In this document: one piece after another, positions 34,814-46,982 of the stretch
Layout: every line of letters starts with the position of its first letter
Position numbering within the stretch: position 1 is the stretch's first letter
DNA from: Streptomyces sp. YPW6
Lineage (GTDB): Bacteria; Actinomycetota; Actinomycetes; Streptomycetales; Streptomycetaceae
Length of the DNA: 64,000 nt
NCBI RefSeq assembly: GCF_018866325.1
Contig: NZ_CP076457.1
Location: forward strand, 6,173,001-6,237,000
Reading direction: 5' to 3'
Notes under the pieces: model-generated
Told to the model about the DNA's origin: nothing
The model's database searches: none
The model's input: only the letters and a program-made list of their open reading frames with translations
Translations under genes and position numbers: made by a program

Positions 34814-35722
34814 ATGCAGGGAACAGTCGACGGGTTCACCTACGGCCTGGTGACTCCGGTCGCGGCGTTCCTCATGGCCGCCCTGGGAGCCGCCCTCGGG
34901 CTCCGCTGCACCACCCGGTCCCTGCACGCCACACGCTCCTGTCGGGTCGGCTGGCTGGCGCTGGGCTCGCTGTCCATCGGATCCGGGGTGTGGACCATGC
35001 ACTTCGTCGCGATGACGGGCTTCACCGTCCAGGAGACGCCGATCTCCTACGACAAGCCCCTCACCTTCGCCGGCCTTGCCGTGGCCGTGGTGATGACCGG
35101 CATCGGCATCTTCATTGTCGGGTACCGGGGCGCGACCCGCATGGCGTTGATCACGGGCGGCACGATCACCGGCCTCGGAATCGCCTCGATGCACTATCTC
35201 GGCATGGCGGGCATGCGCATGGCCGCCAGGTTCGCGTACGACATCCCCCTGGTCGTCCTCTCGGTGCTGATCGCCGGGTGCGCCGCCACGGCCGCGCTGT
35301 GGGCGGCCGTCACACTGCGGGGAGCCCTCTCCGGCCTCGGCGCGAGCGTCCTGATGGCCGTCGCGGTCACCGGGATGCACTACACCGGCATGGCGGCGCT
35401 CGACGTGCACCTGCACCTGCCGGCCACCTTGTCCTCCGACCTGTCCGCCGTCCTGCCCGGAGACCGGCCCGCCGAGATGATCGGCCCGATGCTGGTGGGC
35501 CCCGGCTGCTTCCTGCTCCTCGCCGCCGTGGTGCTCCTGTTCGACCCCAGGGCGGTGGCGGGCGGGCCCGGTCCGGACCTCCGCCTCCGAGGCCGCCCGG
35601 GGGACACCCGGGACCGCATGGTCCCGCGGGCGCGACGGCACGTGCGGCAGGATCCGCGCGGGCGCGGGCGGCGCCCGCGGAGCACCGCCCGGGAGGACGC
35701 GGGAAGAGCCTGGTACCGCTGA
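34814..35722 (+). CDS. MHYT-domain seven-helix membrane protein
   Basis: This 302-residue protein is a stand-alone MHYT sensor domain with seven membrane helices. Three signature motifs sit near the outer face: MHFVAMTG, MHYLGMAGM and MHYTGMAAL. The His and Met residues there are thought to bind copper and perhaps sense oxygen, CO or NO. Unlike many relatives, there is no GGDEF, EAL or kinase domain; the C-terminal 60 residues are Arg/Gly-rich and cytoplasmic, without a known domain. The ATG at 34814 starts MQGTVDGFTYG. The gap of 231 bases to the divergent phosphodiesterase gene includes a TAAGAT that could be a -10 element, but no matching -35 is clear. Confidence 0.88.
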   Translation: MQGTVDGFTYGLVTPVAAFLMAALGAALGLRCTTRSLHATRSCRVGWLALGSLSIGSGVWTMHFVAMTGFTVQETPISYDKPLTFAGLAVAVVMTGIGIFIVGYRGATRMALITGGTITGLGIASMHYLGMAGMRMAARFAYDIPLVVLSVLIAGCAATAALWAAVTLRGALSGLGASVLMAVAVTGMHYTGMAALDVHLHLPATLSSDLSAVLPGDRPAEMIGPMLVGPGCFLLLAAVVLLFDPRAVAGGPGPDLRLRGRPGDTRDRMVPRARRHVRQDPRGRGRRPRSTAREDAGRAWYR

Positions 35723-35732
35723 TCCGAGGCCG

Positions 35733-35755
35733 TTGTCAGTGGGGAGCCGTACGGT
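35733..35755 (+). promoter_or_regulatory. RecA-NDp type DNA-damage promoter of uvrB
   Basis: TTGTCAGTGGG, six bases, then TACGGT, followed six bases later by the uvrB ATG. The spacing is identical to that before polA, ogt and uvrC. Confidence 0.82.
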
Positions 35756-35761
35756 GGTTGC

Positions 35762-37903
35762 ATGCGGCCCGTTTCCCACATCGAACGTTCCATGCGGCCC
35801 TTCGAGGTCGTCAGCCCCTACCAGCCCAGCGGTGACCAGCCGACGGCCATCGCCGAGCTGGAGCGGCGTATCCGCGCCGATGAGAAGGACGTCGTCCTGC
35901 TCGGCGCGACCGGCACCGGAAAGTCGGCGACCACCGCCTGGATGATCGAGAAGCTGCAGCGCCCCACCCTGGTGATGGCGCCGAACAAGACGCTCGCCGC
36001 CCAGCTGGCCAACGAGTTCCGTGAGCTCCTCCCGAACAACGCGGTGGAGTATTTCGTCTCGTACTACGACTACTACCAGCCCGAGGCGTACGTCCCGCAG
36101 TCGGACACCTACATCGAGAAGGACTCCTCCATCAACGAGGAGGTCGAGCGGCTGCGCCACTCCGCGACCAATTCGCTGCTCACCCGGCGCGACGTCGTCG
36201 TGGTCGCCTCCGTCTCCTGCATCTACGGACTCGGGACGCCCCAGGAGTACGTGGACCGCATGGTCCAGCTCAAGGTCGGCGAGGAGATCGACCGCGACCA
36301 GCTGCTGCGCCGCTTCGTCGAGATGCAGTACACCCGCAACGACCTGGCGTTCACGCGCGGCACCTTCCGGGTCCGGGGCGACACCATCGAGATCTTCCCG
36401 GTCTACGAGGAGCTCGCCGTCCGCATCGAGATGTTCGGCGACGAGATCGAGAACCTCTCCACGCTCCACCCGCTCACCGGCGAGATCATCAGCGAGGACC
36501 CCACCGTCCACGTCTTCCCCGCCAGCCACTACGTCGCCGGGCCCGAGCGCATGGAGCGGGCCGTCAGCGGCATCGAGCAGGAGCTGGAGCAGCGTCTGGC
36601 CGAGCTGGAGAAGCAGGGCAAGATGCTGGAGGCCCAGCGCCTGCGCATGCGCACCACGTACGACATCGAGATGCTCCGCCAGATCGGCACCTGCTCCGGC
36701 GTCGAGAACTACTCGATGCACTTCGACGACCGCGCGCCCGGCACCGCCCCCAACACCCTCCTCGACTACTTCCCGGACGACTTCCTGCTCGTCCTGGACG
36801 AGTCCCACGTCACCGTCCCGCAGATCGGCGCGATGTACGAGGGCGACGCCTCCCGCAAGCGGACCCTCGTGGACCACGGGTTCCGGCTGCCCTCCGCCAT
36901 GGACAACCGGCCGCTGAAGTGGGAGGAGTTCCTGGAGCGGATCGACCAGACGGTCTACCTCTCCGCCACCCCGGGGAAGTACGAGCTCTCGCGTGGCGAC
37001 GGGTTCGTCGAGCAGATCATCCGCCCCACCGGCCTCGTCGACCCCGAGGTCGTGGTCAAGCCCACCGAGGGCCAGATCGACGACCTGGTCCACGAGATCC
37101 GGGAGCGCACCGAGCGCGACGAGCGGGTCCTGGTCACCACGCTCACCAAGAAGATGGCCGAGGACCTCACCGACTACTTCCTGGAGCTCGGCATCCAGGT
37201 CCGCTATCTGCACAGCGACGTCGACACCCTGCGCCGCATCGAGCTGCTGCGCGAGCTGCGCTCCGGTGAGTACGACGTGCTCGTCGGCATCAACCTGCTG
37301 CGCGAGGGCCTCGACCTCCCCGAGGTGTCCCTCGTGGCCATTCTCGACGCCGACAAGCAGGGCTTCCTGCGCTCCGGCACCTCGCTCATCCAGACCATCG
37401 GCCGCGCCGCCCGCAACGTCTCCGGCCAGGTCCACATGTACGCCGACAAGGTCACCCCGGCCATGGAGCAGGCGATCGACGAGACGAACCGGCGCCGCGA
37501 GAAGCAGATCGCCTACAACACCGAGCGGGGCATCGACCCGCAGCCGCTGCGCAAGAAGATCAACGACATCGTCGCGACGATCGCCCGCGAGGAGATCGAC
37601 ACCGAACAGCTTCTCGGCACCGGCTACCGGCAGGGCAAGGAGACCAAGGCCCCGGTGCCCGCGCTCGGCGGCCAGGCGGCCAAGGGCGGGGCGAAGGGGG
37701 CGGCGAAGGGCAAGGCCGCCGGGCCCGGCGCGGTGACCGGCGACCGGCCCGCGACCGAACTGGCCGGGATCATCGAGGAGATGACCGACCGGATGCGGGC
37801 TGCCGCCGCGGATCTGCAGTTCGAGGTGGCCGCCCGGCTGCGCGACGAGGTCGGCGAACTGAAGAAGGAGCTGCGGCAGATGAAGGAAGCGGGCATGGCC
37901 TGA
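35762..37903 (+). CDS. uvrB: Excinuclease ABC subunit UvrB
   Basis: This 713-residue protein is the damage-verifying helicase-like subunit of nucleotide excision repair. It receives DNA from UvrA and recruits UvrC. The P-loop GATGTGKS is at residues 48-55. The beta-hairpin that inserts between strands is [20 protein letters not shown]. Later motifs include [30 protein letters not shown] and [10 protein letters not shown] Lys/Ala/Gly-rich linker (residues about 635-660) leads to the C-terminal UVR motif [16 protein letters not shown]. The ATG at 35762 is six bases past a damage-type -10 element, so the mRNA is probably leaderless; an ATG ten codons later is less likely. Confidence 0.98.
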   Translation: MRPVSHIERSMRPFEVVSPYQPSGDQPTAIAELERRIRADEKDVVLLGATGTGKSATTAWMIEKLQRPTLVMAPNKTLAAQLANEFRELLPNNAVEYFVSYYDYYQPEAYVPQSDTYIEKDSSINEEVERLRHSATNSLLTRRDVVVVASVSCIYGLGTPQEYVDRMVQLKVGEEIDRDQLLRRFVEMQYTRNDLAFTRGTFRVRGDTIEIFPVYEELAVRIEMFGDEIENLSTLHPLTGEIISEDPTVHVFPASHYVAGPERMERAVSGIEQELEQRLAELEKQGKMLEAQRLRMRTTYDIEMLRQIGTCSGVENYSMHFDDRAPGTAPNTLLDYFPDDFLLVLDESHVTVPQIGAMYEGDASRKRTLVDHGFRLPSAMDNRPLKWEEFLERIDQTVYLSATPGKYELSRGDGFVEQIIRPTGLVDPEVVVKPTEGQIDDLVHEIRERTERDERVLVTTLTKKMAEDLTDYFLELGIQVRYLHSDVDTLRRIELLRELRSGEYDVLVGINLLREGLDLPEVSLVAILDADKQGFLRSGTSLIQTIGRAARNVSGQVHMYADKVTPAMEQAIDETNRRREKQIAYNTERGIDPQPLRKKINDIVATIAREEIDTEQLLGTGYRQGKETKAPVPALGGQAAKGGAKGAAKGKAAGPGAVTGDRPATELAGIIEEMTDRMRAAAADLQFEVAARLRDEVGELKKELRQMKEAGMA

Positions 37904-38125
37904 TCCTGCCGTTCGTCGGAGGCCGCCGCCGACGCTCGCCGCCGCCCGTCCGGTGCCCGCGCGGTGGCGTGCGCCGTTTCCGCCGGCACCGGGCGGGACG
38001 CGCCCGGTGTGTTGCAAGACCGACACGAAAACGGACCGAACCTGCTGCCGCCCGGGGTGGAATGCGTAGGGTGCGGGGAAACCGCACACGGATGGCTGCG
38101 GGGCAATGCCGAGAGGGGACAGCGC

Positions 38126-38704
38126 GTGACGGTCAATATGACCAAGGGGCAGGCCATCAGCCTGGAGAAGACCGACGGGGGGACCCTGACCGCGGTACGC
38201 ATGGGGCTCGGCTGGCAGGCGGCTCCGCGCCGTGGCCTGTTCGGTTCGCGCACCCGTGAGGTCGACCTGGACGCCTCGGCGGTGCTCTTCGCCGACAAGC
38301 AGCCCGTCGACGTCGTGTTCTTCCGCCACCTCGTCAGCGACGACGGCTCGGTCAAGCACACCGGTGACAACCTGGTCGGCGGGGCCGGCTCCGGCGGCGA
38401 CGACGAGGCGATCCTCGTCGACCTCCAGCGCGTCCCGGTCCACATCGACCAGATCGTCTTCACGGTGAACTCCTTCACCGGGCAGACGTTCCAGGAGGTC
38501 CAGAACGCCTTCTGCCGCATCGTCGACGAGACCAACGGCCAGGAGCTCGCCCGGTACACGCTCGACGGCGGCGGCCAGTACACCGCCCAGATCATGGCGA
38601 AGGTGCACCGCGCGGGCAGCGGCTGGAAGATGACGGCCCTCGGGAACCCGGCCAACGGCCGCACCTTCCAGGACCTGATGCCGTCGATCCTTCCGCACCT
38701 GTAG
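38126..38704 (+). CDS. TerD-family stress protein
   Basis: This 192-residue protein is a full-length TerD domain. It starts VTVNMTKGQAISLEK and contains MGLGWQ, REVDLDASAVLF, DDEAILVDLQRVP and VNSFTGQTFQEVQNAFCRIVD, with conserved acidic residues that bind calcium in TerD structures. TerD proteins act in the cytoplasm in tellurite, phage and general stress responses and in Streptomyces affect differentiation. The GTG at 38126 is preceded by GAGAGGGGA and gives the family N-terminus; the longer open frame has no ribosome site. A strong terminator follows at 38747, before the TerD fusion gene. Confidence 0.93.
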   Translation: MTVNMTKGQAISLEKTDGGTLTAVRMGLGWQAAPRRGLFGSRTREVDLDASAVLFADKQPVDVVFFRHLVSDDGSVKHTGDNLVGGAGSGGDDEAILVDLQRVPVHIDQIVFTVNSFTGQTFQEVQNAFCRIVDETNGQELARYTLDGGGQYTAQIMAKVHRAGSGWKMTALGNPANGRTFQDLMPSILPHL

Positions 38705-38746
38705 GAACCGGACACGCCCGGGGCCTGGCCGGCGTGGCGCCAGGCG

Positions 38747-38786
38747 GGGGCGGCTCCCGGCGGCACAGGCCGCCGGGAGCCGCCCC
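38747..38786 (+). terminator. Terminator between the two TerD-type genes
   Basis: A perfect 18-base stem (GGGGCGGCTCCCGGCGGC and its complement) with a four-base ACAG loop. Confidence 0.88.
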
Positions 38787-38887
38787 ACGCACAGCACGGC
38801 AGTAGGCAGCAGAAGCAGCAGCAACACGGCATCGCACGGCCCGGCGCCCGCAGCGGCGCACGGGCGCTCGTCGAGGGGGACAGGGCA

Positions 38888-40936
38888 ATGACGGCCGAGC
38901 TGGTCCGGGGGCAGAACCACGTCCTGCCCCAGACCCGTCTGGAGATCCGGGTGTCGGCGGGCACGCCTGTCGTGGCCGGGGCCACCCTCGGCGACGAACG
39001 GGGCACGGTGCACGGCATCGAGTGGATCGCCCACCCCGGCTCGCCCCAGCTCCCCGGGCTCGACGTCTCCCAGCAGGCGGCGGCCGACCACCGGCTGGCC
39101 GTCGATCTGGAGGCCCTGCCCACCGGCGTCCACCGGGTCACCGTGCTGCTCGCGCTGCCCGTCGGAGTCGGCGGCCCGGTGCGGTTCGGCGCCGTCCCCG
39201 CTCCCTTCGTCGCCGTCACCGGAGTCGACGGCACCGGCATCGCCACCTTCACGCTCACCGATCTGGACGCCGAGTCCGCGGTCAGCGCCCTGGAGCTCTA
39301 CCGCCGCCAGGCCGCCTGGAAGGTCCGGGCCGTCGGACAGGGGTATGCGGGCGGGCTCGCCGAGATGCTCGCTGACCAGGGCGTGACCGACGCCGCCGCC
39401 CTGGCCGCCACGGTCCAGGAGGCCGTCGCCCGGGGCCTGACCCGCGCGGTGGCCCCGCCACCGCCCCGGACTCCGGAAGGCGACCGCGTACGGCACGCGA
39501 CGGGCTCCGCCGACCTCCGTCCGACCGCGCCGCCCCCGGCCCCGGGGACTCCCGGGCCGCCGGCCGACCCGGCCACCACCGGAGCGACGCCCGCCACCCG
39601 GCCGCAGGGCCCCTCCGGCCCGGCGCACACCACTCAGCCGCACAGCACCCAGCCGCGCACCGCCCCCGGACCGGCTGCCGCGGGGACTCCCACCGCGGGA
39701 TCCTCCACCGGAGGGCCCATCGACTACGTGCACCCGCGGCGACAGCACGCCGCGCCCCCCACTCCGCCTCCCAGCGCGCCCCCCGCCCAGCCGGGACAGC
39801 CCGCTCAGCCGGTTGCGGGTGACGCCACCGGCTGGTCGATGGACGAGCGCCTCTACAACCAGATCTGGGGCATGTTCGAGGATCTGGCCCGCGCCGTCGC
39901 CGCCCACCGCAGCGCCGTGGACTTCGCCGAGTCCCGGATGGACCAGGAGCTCGACCGCGCCCTGTCCGACCCGCGCAACCGGATCGGCGGTGCGGGCGAC
40001 CACGCCCGCGAGGCGGCCCGTGCCAAGCGCGACGAGCTGGCCTCCCGGGCCCGGGAGGCCCTCGACCGGGATCTGGACCAGCTGTCCGCCGAGGCGGCCG
40101 TCGTCGAGCCCGCGCTCCCGGCGGCGTACGCCGGCTGGGGCAACCCCGTCTGGCACGCCCACCGCATCCCCATGGAGATGCCGATGGCCCTGCGCATCGG
40201 AGATCTTCATCTGCCCGAGCGCACCGACCTGCGTATCCCGCTGCTCGTCCGGCTGCCCCTGGAGCGCGGGATGTGGGTGGACAGTGGCCGGACCGCGTCC
40301 GAGGCCGCCGCCGTCATCGAGCCGGACCGGCTGCGCGGCCGGGCGATGGAGACCGCGGTCGCCCACGCGGCCCGGCTGCTGGCGGTGTACCCGCCCGGGG
40401 AGTTCGCGGTACACGTCATCGACCCCGCGGGGTCGGCGGCGGGCCCCCTCGCACCGCTGGTCGACGCGGGCGTCCTCGCCGGACCGCCCGCCGCCGGGCC
40501 CGGGGGAGTGGCCTCGGTTCTCGCCCACCTCACCCGGCGGGTGGACCTGGTGCAGATGGCGGTGCGGGGCGGGGCGGCCGACTCGCTCCCGCCCGACCTG
40601 GACACCGGCGAGCAGCTCCTGGTCGTCAACGACTTCCCCCACGGCTTTGACGACCGCGCCGTCACCCAGCTCCGCTACCTCGCCGACGAGGGACCGGCGG
40701 TCGGGGTGCACCTCCTGATGGTCGCGGACCGGGAGGAGGCCCGTGCGTACGGGCCGGTCCTCGATCCGCTGTGGCGTTCGCTGCTGCGGATCACCCCGGT
40801 CGCCGACAACCACCTCGCCGACCCCTGGGTCGGGCACGCCTGGACGTACGAGCCGCTGACGATCCCGCAGGGCAGCCGCGTCCTGGAGCAGGTCCTGGCC
40901 GCGGTGGCAGCGGCCCGCAGAGCCGCCGGCCGCTGA
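38888..40936 (+). CDS. TerD-domain fusion protein with a degenerate FtsK-like region
   Basis: This 682-residue protein starts with a TerD domain (residues 1-180: LVRGQNHVLPQTRLEIRV, GIEWIAHPGSPQLPGLDV, FTLTDLDAESAVSALELYRR). Residues about 188-315 are a Pro/Ala/Thr-rich linker. A charged, helical, probably coiled-coil stretch follows (residues 330-410, RSAVDFAESRMDQELDRAL, REAARAKRDELASRAREAL). The last 270 residues resemble the FtsK/SpoIIIE-type region found in Ter-system and secretion ATPases: LLVVNDFPHGFDD at the Walker B position and GVHLLMVADREEA after it. No Walker A motif is present in IPLLVRLPLERGMWVDSGRT, so ATP hydrolysis is doubtful. It probably works with TerD and TerC in metal or envelope stress. 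Confidence 0.83.
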   Translation: MTAELVRGQNHVLPQTRLEIRVSAGTPVVAGATLGDERGTVHGIEWIAHPGSPQLPGLDVSQQAAADHRLAVDLEALPTGVHRVTVLLALPVGVGGPVRFGAVPAPFVAVTGVDGTGIATFTLTDLDAESAVSALELYRRQAAWKVRAVGQGYAGGLAEMLADQGVTDAAALAATVQEAVARGLTRAVAPPPPRTPEGDRVRHATGSADLRPTAPPPAPGTPGPPADPATTGATPATRPQGPSGPAHTTQPHSTQPRTAPGPAAAGTPTAGSSTGGPIDYVHPRRQHAAPPTPPPSAPPAQPGQPAQPVAGDATGWSMDERLYNQIWGMFEDLARAVAAHRSAVDFAESRMDQELDRALSDPRNRIGGAGDHAREAARAKRDELASRAREALDRDLDQLSAEAAVVEPALPAAYAGWGNPVWHAHRIPMEMPMALRIGDLHLPERTDLRIPLLVRLPLERGMWVDSGRTASEAAAVIEPDRLRGRAMETAVAHAARLLAVYPPGEFAVHVIDPAGSAAGPLAPLVDAGVLAGPPAAGPGGVASVLAHLTRRVDLVQMAVRGGAADSLPPDLDTGEQLLVVNDFPHGFDDRAVTQLRYLADEGPAVGVHLLMVADREEARAYGPVLDPLWRSLLRITPVADNHLADPWVGHAWTYEPLTIPQGSRVLEQVLAAVAAARRAAGR

Positions 40937-40987
40937 CCGGTCGAACCGCCCCGACCTGGCGTTTTGGCGATCCCTTTACCCTTTTCT

Positions 40988-41016
40988 TTACCAAACCTTG
41001 GTGATGCCTGTACTCT
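40988..41016 (+). promoter_or_regulatory. Promoter of the terC riboswitch transcript
   Basis: TTACCA and TACTCT lie 17 bases apart in an unusually AT-rich patch. The start site would be close to 41022, just before the riboswitch aptamer. Confidence 0.55.
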
Positions 41017-41025
41017 TCGGAGAAC

Positions 41026-41129
41026 GGAGGGGAGTACTCCTTACGCGACGTACCCGTCAATACGGACCGCAGTCGGTCCCGGGGCGTCGGTCCAGGCGTG
41101 CACGGCACGCAGGGATGGAAGAGACCTCC
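41026..41129 (+). ncRNA. yybP-ykoY manganese riboswitch before terC
   Basis: The RNA has the three conserved blocks of the Mn2+ riboswitch: GGGGAGUA at the 5' side, CCGUCAAUACGG in the middle (CGUCAAUUCG in the Lactococcus example) and GAGACCUCC at the 3' side. Helix P1 pairs GGAGG at 41026-41030 with CCUCC at 41125-41129. The bases 41125-41134 are also complementary to 41165-41174, which contain the terC Shine-Dalgarno sequence. P1 and the sequestering hairpin therefore cannot both form. TerC/MntP-type manganese export genes are the usual targets of this riboswitch. Confidence 0.88.
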
Positions 41130-41174
41130 GGCAGCGACGACGCTGATTCAGTAGCCGTAGCGAACTGCCGGAGG
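41125..41174 (+). promoter_or_regulatory. Shine-Dalgarno sequestering hairpin of the terC riboswitch
   Basis: CCTCCGGCAG (41125-41134) and CTGCCGGAGG (41165-41174) form a perfect 10-base stem with a 30-base loop. The right arm ends in GGAGG four bases before the GTG start. Without Mn2+ this stem would hide the ribosome site; with Mn2+ the left arm is taken into P1. Confidence 0.8.
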
Positions 41175-41178
41175 CGCA

Positions 41179-42195
41179 GTGGACGTTTCATGGACCGTAT
41201 GGGCCCTGACCATCGTTGGTCTGTCGGCCCTCATCGCCGTCGACTTCTTCATCGGGCGCAAGCCCCATGACGTGTCGACCAAGGAAGCCGGGATCTGGAC
41301 GGTCGTCTGGATCGCGCTGGCCATCCTCTTCGGGATCGGCCTCATGGTCGTCGGCGAGAGCCAGGCCTCCGGTGAGTTCTTCGCCGGATTCATCACCGAG
41401 AAGTCGCTGAGCGTCGACAACCTCTTCGTCTTCGTCCTGATCATGGCGAAGTTCTCGGTGCCCTCGCACCTCCAGCAGCGTGTGCTGCTGATCGGTGTGC
41501 TCATCGCCCTGGTGCTCCGGGCGATCTTCATCGCCGCGGGTGCCGCCGTGATCGCGAACTTCTCGTGGGTGTTCTACATCTTCGGCGCGTTCCTGATCTA
41601 CACCGCCTGGAAGCTCATCCAGGAGGCCCGTGCCGGCGAGGAGGAAGAGGAGTTCGAGGAGAACCGCCTCCTCAAGAAGATCGAGCAGCGTTTCGGCGTC
41701 GCCGACCAGTACCACGGCACGAAGCTCTTCATCCAGAAGAACGGCAAGCGCATCATGACGCCCCTGATGGTGGTCATGCTCGCCATCGGTATGACCGACG
41801 TGCTGTTCGCCCTGGACTCCATCCCGGCGATCTTCGGCCTGACCCAGGACCCGTACATCGTCTTCACGGCCAACGCGTTCGCGCTGATGGGCCTGCGTCA
41901 GCTGTACTTCCTCATCGGCGGTCTGCTGAAGAAGCTGGTCCACCTCAGCTACGGCCTGTCGGTGATCCTCGGCTTCATCGGCGTCAAGCTGGTGCTGCAC
42001 GCCCTGCACGAGTCCGGGGTGCACACGCCCGAGATCTCCATCCCGTTCTCGCTCTCCGTCATCTGCGGTGTCCTGGTGATCACCACGATCACCAGCCTCA
42101 TCGCGAGCAAGAAGCAGGCGGCGGCCGAGGCGGAGGAGGCCGCGAAGGCCGAGACCGCGGGCTCCGCCGACGAGGAGAGCAAGACCCTCAACTGA
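41179..42195 (+). CDS. terC: TerC-family membrane protein, probable Mn2+ exporter
   Basis: This 338-residue protein has about nine membrane helices of the TerC/Alx type. Conserved acidic residues inside helices are visible in ALIAVDFFIGRKPHDVS, ITEKSLSVDNLFVFVLIM and MTDVLFALDSIPAIFG, which form the probable metal path. A charged cytoplasmic loop EEEEEFEENRLLKKIEQRFG splits the two halves, and the C-terminus is Ala/Glu-rich. Members export manganese and protect against metal and alkaline stress; TerC is also part of tellurite resistance loci. The GTG at 41179 has GGAGG four bases upstream, and that site is masked by the riboswitch hairpin. A terminator follows at 42234. Confidence 0.95.
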   Translation: MDVSWTVWALTIVGLSALIAVDFFIGRKPHDVSTKEAGIWTVVWIALAILFGIGLMVVGESQASGEFFAGFITEKSLSVDNLFVFVLIMAKFSVPSHLQQRVLLIGVLIALVLRAIFIAAGAAVIANFSWVFYIFGAFLIYTAWKLIQEARAGEEEEEFEENRLLKKIEQRFGVADQYHGTKLFIQKNGKRIMTPLMVVMLAIGMTDVLFALDSIPAIFGLTQDPYIVFTANAFALMGLRQLYFLIGGLLKKLVHLSYGLSVILGFIGVKLVLHALHESGVHTPEISIPFSLSVICGVLVITTITSLIASKKQAAAEAEEAAKAETAGSADEESKTLN

Positions 42196-42233
42196 CCCGG
42201 AGCCGCCCCGGGCGGCCCAGGGAGACACCGGCG

Positions 42234-42275
42234 GCGGCCGGGGTGGACACGGTGAATTCCGTCCACTCCGGCCGC
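42234..42275 (+). terminator. Terminator of terC
   Basis: A 15-base stem (GCGGCCGGGGTGGAC with one G-U pair) with a short loop, followed by TTTCG. The remaining gap to 42395 contains short repeated TGCG(C)GGAAG elements and no gene. Confidence 0.78.
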
Positions 42276-42395
42276 TTTCGTATGCGTGGAACGCGCGTAC
42301 GCACGGGGAGGGCGCCTGCGCGGAAGATGCGCGCGCCCAGTGGGCGCGTGCGCGGAAGCCGCGGGTGTGCGGAAGGTGCGGCCGGGGGCGCGGTG

Positions 42396-43052
42396 TCACC
42401 AGCCGCGGGCGCGCCAGGCGGGCAGCTGGGGACGCTCGGCGCCGAGCGTCGTGTCGTGCCCGTGGCCCGGGTAGACCCACGTCTCGTCGGGCAGCACGTC
42501 GAACAGCTTCGTCTCGACGTCGCTCAGGAGGCTCGCGAAGGCCTCGGGGTCCTGGTGCGTGTTCCCGACCCCGCCCGGGAAGAGGCAGTCCCCGGTGAAC
42601 AGGTGCGGGGCGCCGTGCGGGTCGTCGTAGACCAGGGCGATGGAGCCGGGGGTGTGGCCGACCAGGTGGCGTGCGGTCAGCTCGACCCGGCCGACGGTGA
42701 TGGTGTCGCCGTCCTCGACCAGGACATCGGTCGGCACGGGGATGCCCTCGGCGTCGTAGCGGCCCGCGTACGTCCGGGCGCCCGTCGCCCCGGCCACCTG
42801 GGCCAGCGCCTGCCAGTGGTCCCCGTGCCGATGGGTGGTGACGACGGACGCGATCCCGTCGTCACCGATCAGCGCGAGCAGGGTCTCCGGCTCGGCGGCC
42901 GCGTCGATCAGCAACTGCTCGCCGGTGGCCCGGCAGCGCAGCAGATACGCGTTGTTGTCCATCGCGCCGACGGCGACCTTGGAGATCATCAGATCCGTCA
43001 GTTCGTGCACGCTCGCCGGTCCGCCGACCTTCACCGCTCCGCTGTACGTCAT
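42396..43052 (-). CDS. MBL-fold metallo-hydrolase (glyoxalase II-like)
   Basis: This 218-residue protein has the metallo-beta-lactamase fold with the zinc motif THRHGDHW, later LVGHTPGSIALV (metal His), FTGDCLFPGGVGN (bridging Asp) and VYPGHGHDTTLG (last His). This pattern resembles hydroxyacylglutathione hydrolase-like enzymes that act on thioesters. In Streptomyces the low-molecular thiol is mycothiol, which fits the neighbouring mycothiol-dependent isomerase-like gene only ten bases upstream. The two are probably one operon. The exact substrate is not known. Confidence 0.88.
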   Translation of the reverse strand: MTYSGAVKVGGPASVHELTDLMISKVAVGAMDNNAYLLRCRATGEQLLIDAAAEPETLLALIGDDGIASVVTTHRHGDHWQALAQVAGATGARTYAGRYDAEGIPVPTDVLVEDGDTITVGRVELTARHLVGHTPGSIALVYDDPHGAPHLFTGDCLFPGGVGNTHQDPEAFASLLSDVETKLFDVLPDETWVYPGHGHDTTLGAERPQLPAWRARGW

Positions 43053-43062
43053 ACGGCTCAGC

Positions 43063-43752
43063 CTATAGCGGGGGCAGCGTGGGCAGCGGGCCTCCGGCCA
43101 CCGTCAGGGCGGAGCCGTCACGGCGCCCGCAGAGCCAGCCCAGCAGCTCCGCGGCGGGCCCCTGCACGGTCACCAGGTCGCTCGGCGGTCCGCCGCCCGT
43201 GCTCCAGGTGCGGCCGTCGAGATCGGTCAGCCCGGTGGCGGGCACGCTCTCGTTGCCCAGGAAGCGATCGGCGAGGAAGGCGATCTCCCGCTCCGTGAAC
43301 TCGGCGGGGAGGTCCTCCAGCTCGTAGCCGATGCCGAGGTCGACGTGGTGCAGCTCCACCTCGACCCAGCGCCGGAAGGGGACCCGGGACGCGGAATCCG
43401 TCACCCCGTTGCGCAGGGTGACCGTCCGGGACCAGTCGGCCGGTTCGCCGCTGACCGCCCGCAGGGCGTCCGCGGTCTCCCGCAGGTCGGCCAGCTGCTC
43501 GGCGACCGGGCGGGACGCGCCGTCGGCGATGTCGGCGTCGCGGGTTTCGCTGCTCGCGTACATCGGGAGGCCCCGGAGAACATTTCCGAGCGCGTCGGCG
43601 TTACGTGACAGGTGGGCCAGAACATGGCCCCGACTCCATCCGGGCAGCCGTGACGGCTCGGTGACAGCGGCGTCGTCCAGTTTTCCGACTGCGTCGAGCA
43701 GCCGTTCGGTCGCTTCGCGTACAGCTCCCAGGTCGTGCGCATGATCCATCAT
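43063..43752 (-). CDS. Maleylpyruvate isomerase family mycothiol-dependent protein
   Basis: This 229-residue protein belongs to the DinB-like MDMPI group. The N-terminal four-helix bundle has [24 protein letters not shown], where the two His residues normally bind zinc together with another His or Glu, and [20 protein letters not shown] holds a further His pair. The C-terminal domain with [21 protein letters not shown] is the MDMPI-C type. Related enzymes use mycothiol as cofactor to isomerise or detoxify small molecules. The start has two adjacent ATG codons (43752 and 43749), with TAGGCT seven bases before, so a leaderless mRNA is possible. It is divergent from uvrA and probably co-transcribed with the metallo-hydrolase gene. 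Confidence 0.85.
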   Translation of the reverse strand: MMDHAHDLGAVREATERLLDAVGKLDDAAVTEPSRLPGWSRGHVLAHLSRNADALGNVLRGLPMYASSETRDADIADGASRPVAEQLADLRETADALRAVSGEPADWSRTVTLRNGVTDSASRVPFRRWVEVELHHVDLGIGYELEDLPAEFTEREIAFLADRFLGNESVPATGLTDLDGRTWSTGGGPPSDLVTVQGPAAELLGWLCGRRDGSALTVAGGPLPTLPPL

Positions 43753-43927
43753 GCGGCCGAGCCTAGCCCCGCCACTCATTCGGGTGAAGGAGGGGAAGCA
43801 TGGCCGTAAATCGAATGTACGTGCTATACGCTCGGAATCGAAAGCTTCGTACACCGCTGTGGCGCCCCCCATACCCTGGGAGAGGGGCTCAGTTCCCCCG
43901 CTTCTCTCTAGAAAGGTGCGGACCGGC

Positions 43928-46969
<3,042 letters not shown>

Positions 46970-46982
46970 GCCTCCGGGATCA

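Noticed and set aside
34592-40837. A 2081-codon open frame on the minus strand
   Set aside because: It is the shadow of uvrB, the TerD genes and the MHYT gene. Very high GC removes stop codons in the opposite frame; the real genes have clear motifs and codon bias on the plus strand.
43753-43785. A RecA-NDp promoter before the maleylpyruvate isomerase-like gene
   Set aside because: TGAGTGGC and TAGGCT are present on the minus strand, but the spacing is five instead of six and the TGTC part is missing.
43801-43860. A LexA-type SOS box before uvrA
   Set aside because: TCGAATGTACG and TCGAAAGCTTCG contain half-sites, but neither has the CGAAC-N4-GTTCG spacing, so I cannot support a LexA site.
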